Made by a program: the position numbers and the translations under genes. The notes under the pieces are model-generated. The model was not told the origin of the DNA, did no database searches, and was given only the letters and a program-made list of their open reading frames with translations. A stretch of 64,000 nucleotides of DNA from Neobacillus novalis NBRC 102450. Lineage in GTDB: Bacteria > Bacillota > Bacilli > Bacillales > Cytobacillaceae. The first letter of the stretch is position 1, and each line of letters opens with the position of its first letter. Of this stretch, positions 63,491-64,000 are shown one piece after another. The stretch lies in NCBI RefSeq assembly GCF_001591805.1, contig NZ_BCVP01000025.1, positions 1 to 64,000 on the forward strand, in the 5' to 3' direction.

Positions 63491-64000
63491 TTAGAACACA
63501 ATTTGTTGTGTCGTGTTAATTGGATATAATTTTCCGTTTAAGGCAAATGAAATTTTACCTGTTTCTTCAGAAACAACCAGTGCAAGAGCATCACTTTGTT
63601 CCGATACTCCTATAGCAGCACGGTGACGTGTGCCAAGTTTTTTTTCTGTAATCATCTTCGTTAATGGAAGTATATTAGCTGCTGAATAAACTTCATTACC
63701 TCTGATTAATACTGCCCCATCATGCAGCGGGTTACCCGGATAAAAAATGGAGGCCAATAGCTTTGGTGTAACCATTGCACCTATAGTTGTTCCTTTTTGG
63801 ATAATGTTGTCAAGAGAGTCACTTCGTTCAATTACAATCAACGCACCATGCTTACGTTTCGATAGATGCTGAGCTGTAGCGGTTAAATCCTCATATGTGT
63901 CAGTAAAGGACGATAAGTAACAATTTAAATAAAAAGAAGCCGCCATTGATTCAATTGAATTCAGCTGTTCTTTAACATCCTCTAGACTACCCAAAACACA
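63491..64000 (-). CDS. cdaS: Diadenylate cyclase, CdaS-like (5' end outside window)
   Basis: Makes cyclic di-AMP from two ATP. The visible 169 codons cover the DAC domain with the catalytic DGA motif (GNPLHDGAVLIRG) and the RHR motif (GTRHRAAIG). The short length, soluble form and N-terminal helical segment fit the sporulation-specific CdaS (about 207 residues) rather than membrane CdaA or DisA. The frame stays open to the window edge (a TTG at 63994 is not a convincing start), so the start lies outside. Confidence 0.9.
   Translation of the reverse strand, partial: CVLGSLEDVKEQLNSIESMAASFYLNCYLSSFTDTYEDLTATAQHLSKRKHGALIVIERSDSLDNIIQKGTTIGAMVTPKLLASIFYPGNPLHDGAVLIRGNEVYSAANILPLTKMITEKKLGTRHRAAIGVSEQSDALALVVSEETGKISFALNGKLYPINTTQQIVF

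Noticed and set aside
63491-63994. cdaS as a complete 167-residue gene starting at a TTG
   Set aside because: No ribosome binding site is visible before the TTG, the frame is open to the window edge and the family is about 40 residues longer, so the gene is treated as cut by the window.

Overview
The window comes from a low-GC, endospore-forming Bacillaceae chromosome, probably a Neobacillus/Bacillus-type soil organism. Evidence: T-box and FMN riboswitches, GGAGG-type ribosome binding sites with frequent TTG and GTG starts, sigma-A and sigma-54 promoters, a LysM/GH18 cell-wall hydrolase of the spore type and a CdaS-like diadenylate cyclase. The species cannot be fixed from the sequence alone. 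I see no rRNA, tRNA, CRISPR array, insertion sequence or phage gene.

Layout. 0.1-2.1 kb: T-box-controlled methionyl-tRNA synthetase. 2.2-4.7 kb: FxsA-family protein, then a YtrA-type GntR/ABC operon with its operator. 4.8-8.1 kb: an SDR dehydrogenase, then a MocR-type regulator overlapping D-Ala-D-Ala ligase. 8.3-13.4 kb: two copies of an isoleucine T-box. The first leads only to a 29-codon ileS stub and carries a base change in the tRNA-binding bulge; the second drives a full type-2 ileS. 13.4-14.3 kb: non-coding 52-bp tandem repeats and palindrome doublets. 14.3-17.8 kb: SRPBCC protein, rocD and a divergent sigma-54 activator (RocR type). 17.9-21.8 kb: a heterodimeric ABC exporter behind a leader-peptide/terminator attenuator. 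21.9-29.4 kb: a complete oligopeptide ABC importer with an M42 aminopeptidase and a GntR/FCD regulator. 29.6-35.7 kb: CPBP protease, an MhqR-like quinone-response operon, a lipoprotein phosphoesterase and a serine hydrolase. 36-41 kb: a pentapeptide-repeat protein and the ribDEBAH operon behind two tandem FMN riboswitches. 41.6-52.8 kb: two complete, paralogous mannitol PTS operons, bracketed by direct copies of a ~390-bp non-coding repeat. 53.5-60.1 kb: zwf-tkt-gnd-tal-pgi pentose phosphate operon. 60.3-64 kb: HxlR regulator, an unknown protein, rpiA, the GH18 hydrolase and cdaS, which runs off the window.

How the parts work together. The mannitol operons deliver fructose-6-phosphate close to the pgi/tkt/tal/zwf/gnd/rpiA set, so the right third of the window is a hexitol and pentose phosphate block; ribulose-5-phosphate is also the precursor used by RibBA. 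Regulation is dense and cis-encoded: three T-boxes, two FMN riboswitches, a translation attenuator, a sigma-54 promoter with upstream activator sites, and candidate operators for YtrA-, MhqR-, MtlR- and GntR-type regulators. Intergenic regions carry several dispersed repeat families: GGGACA hairpins, AATCAAACGTTTGATT-like palindromes and 52-bp arrays.
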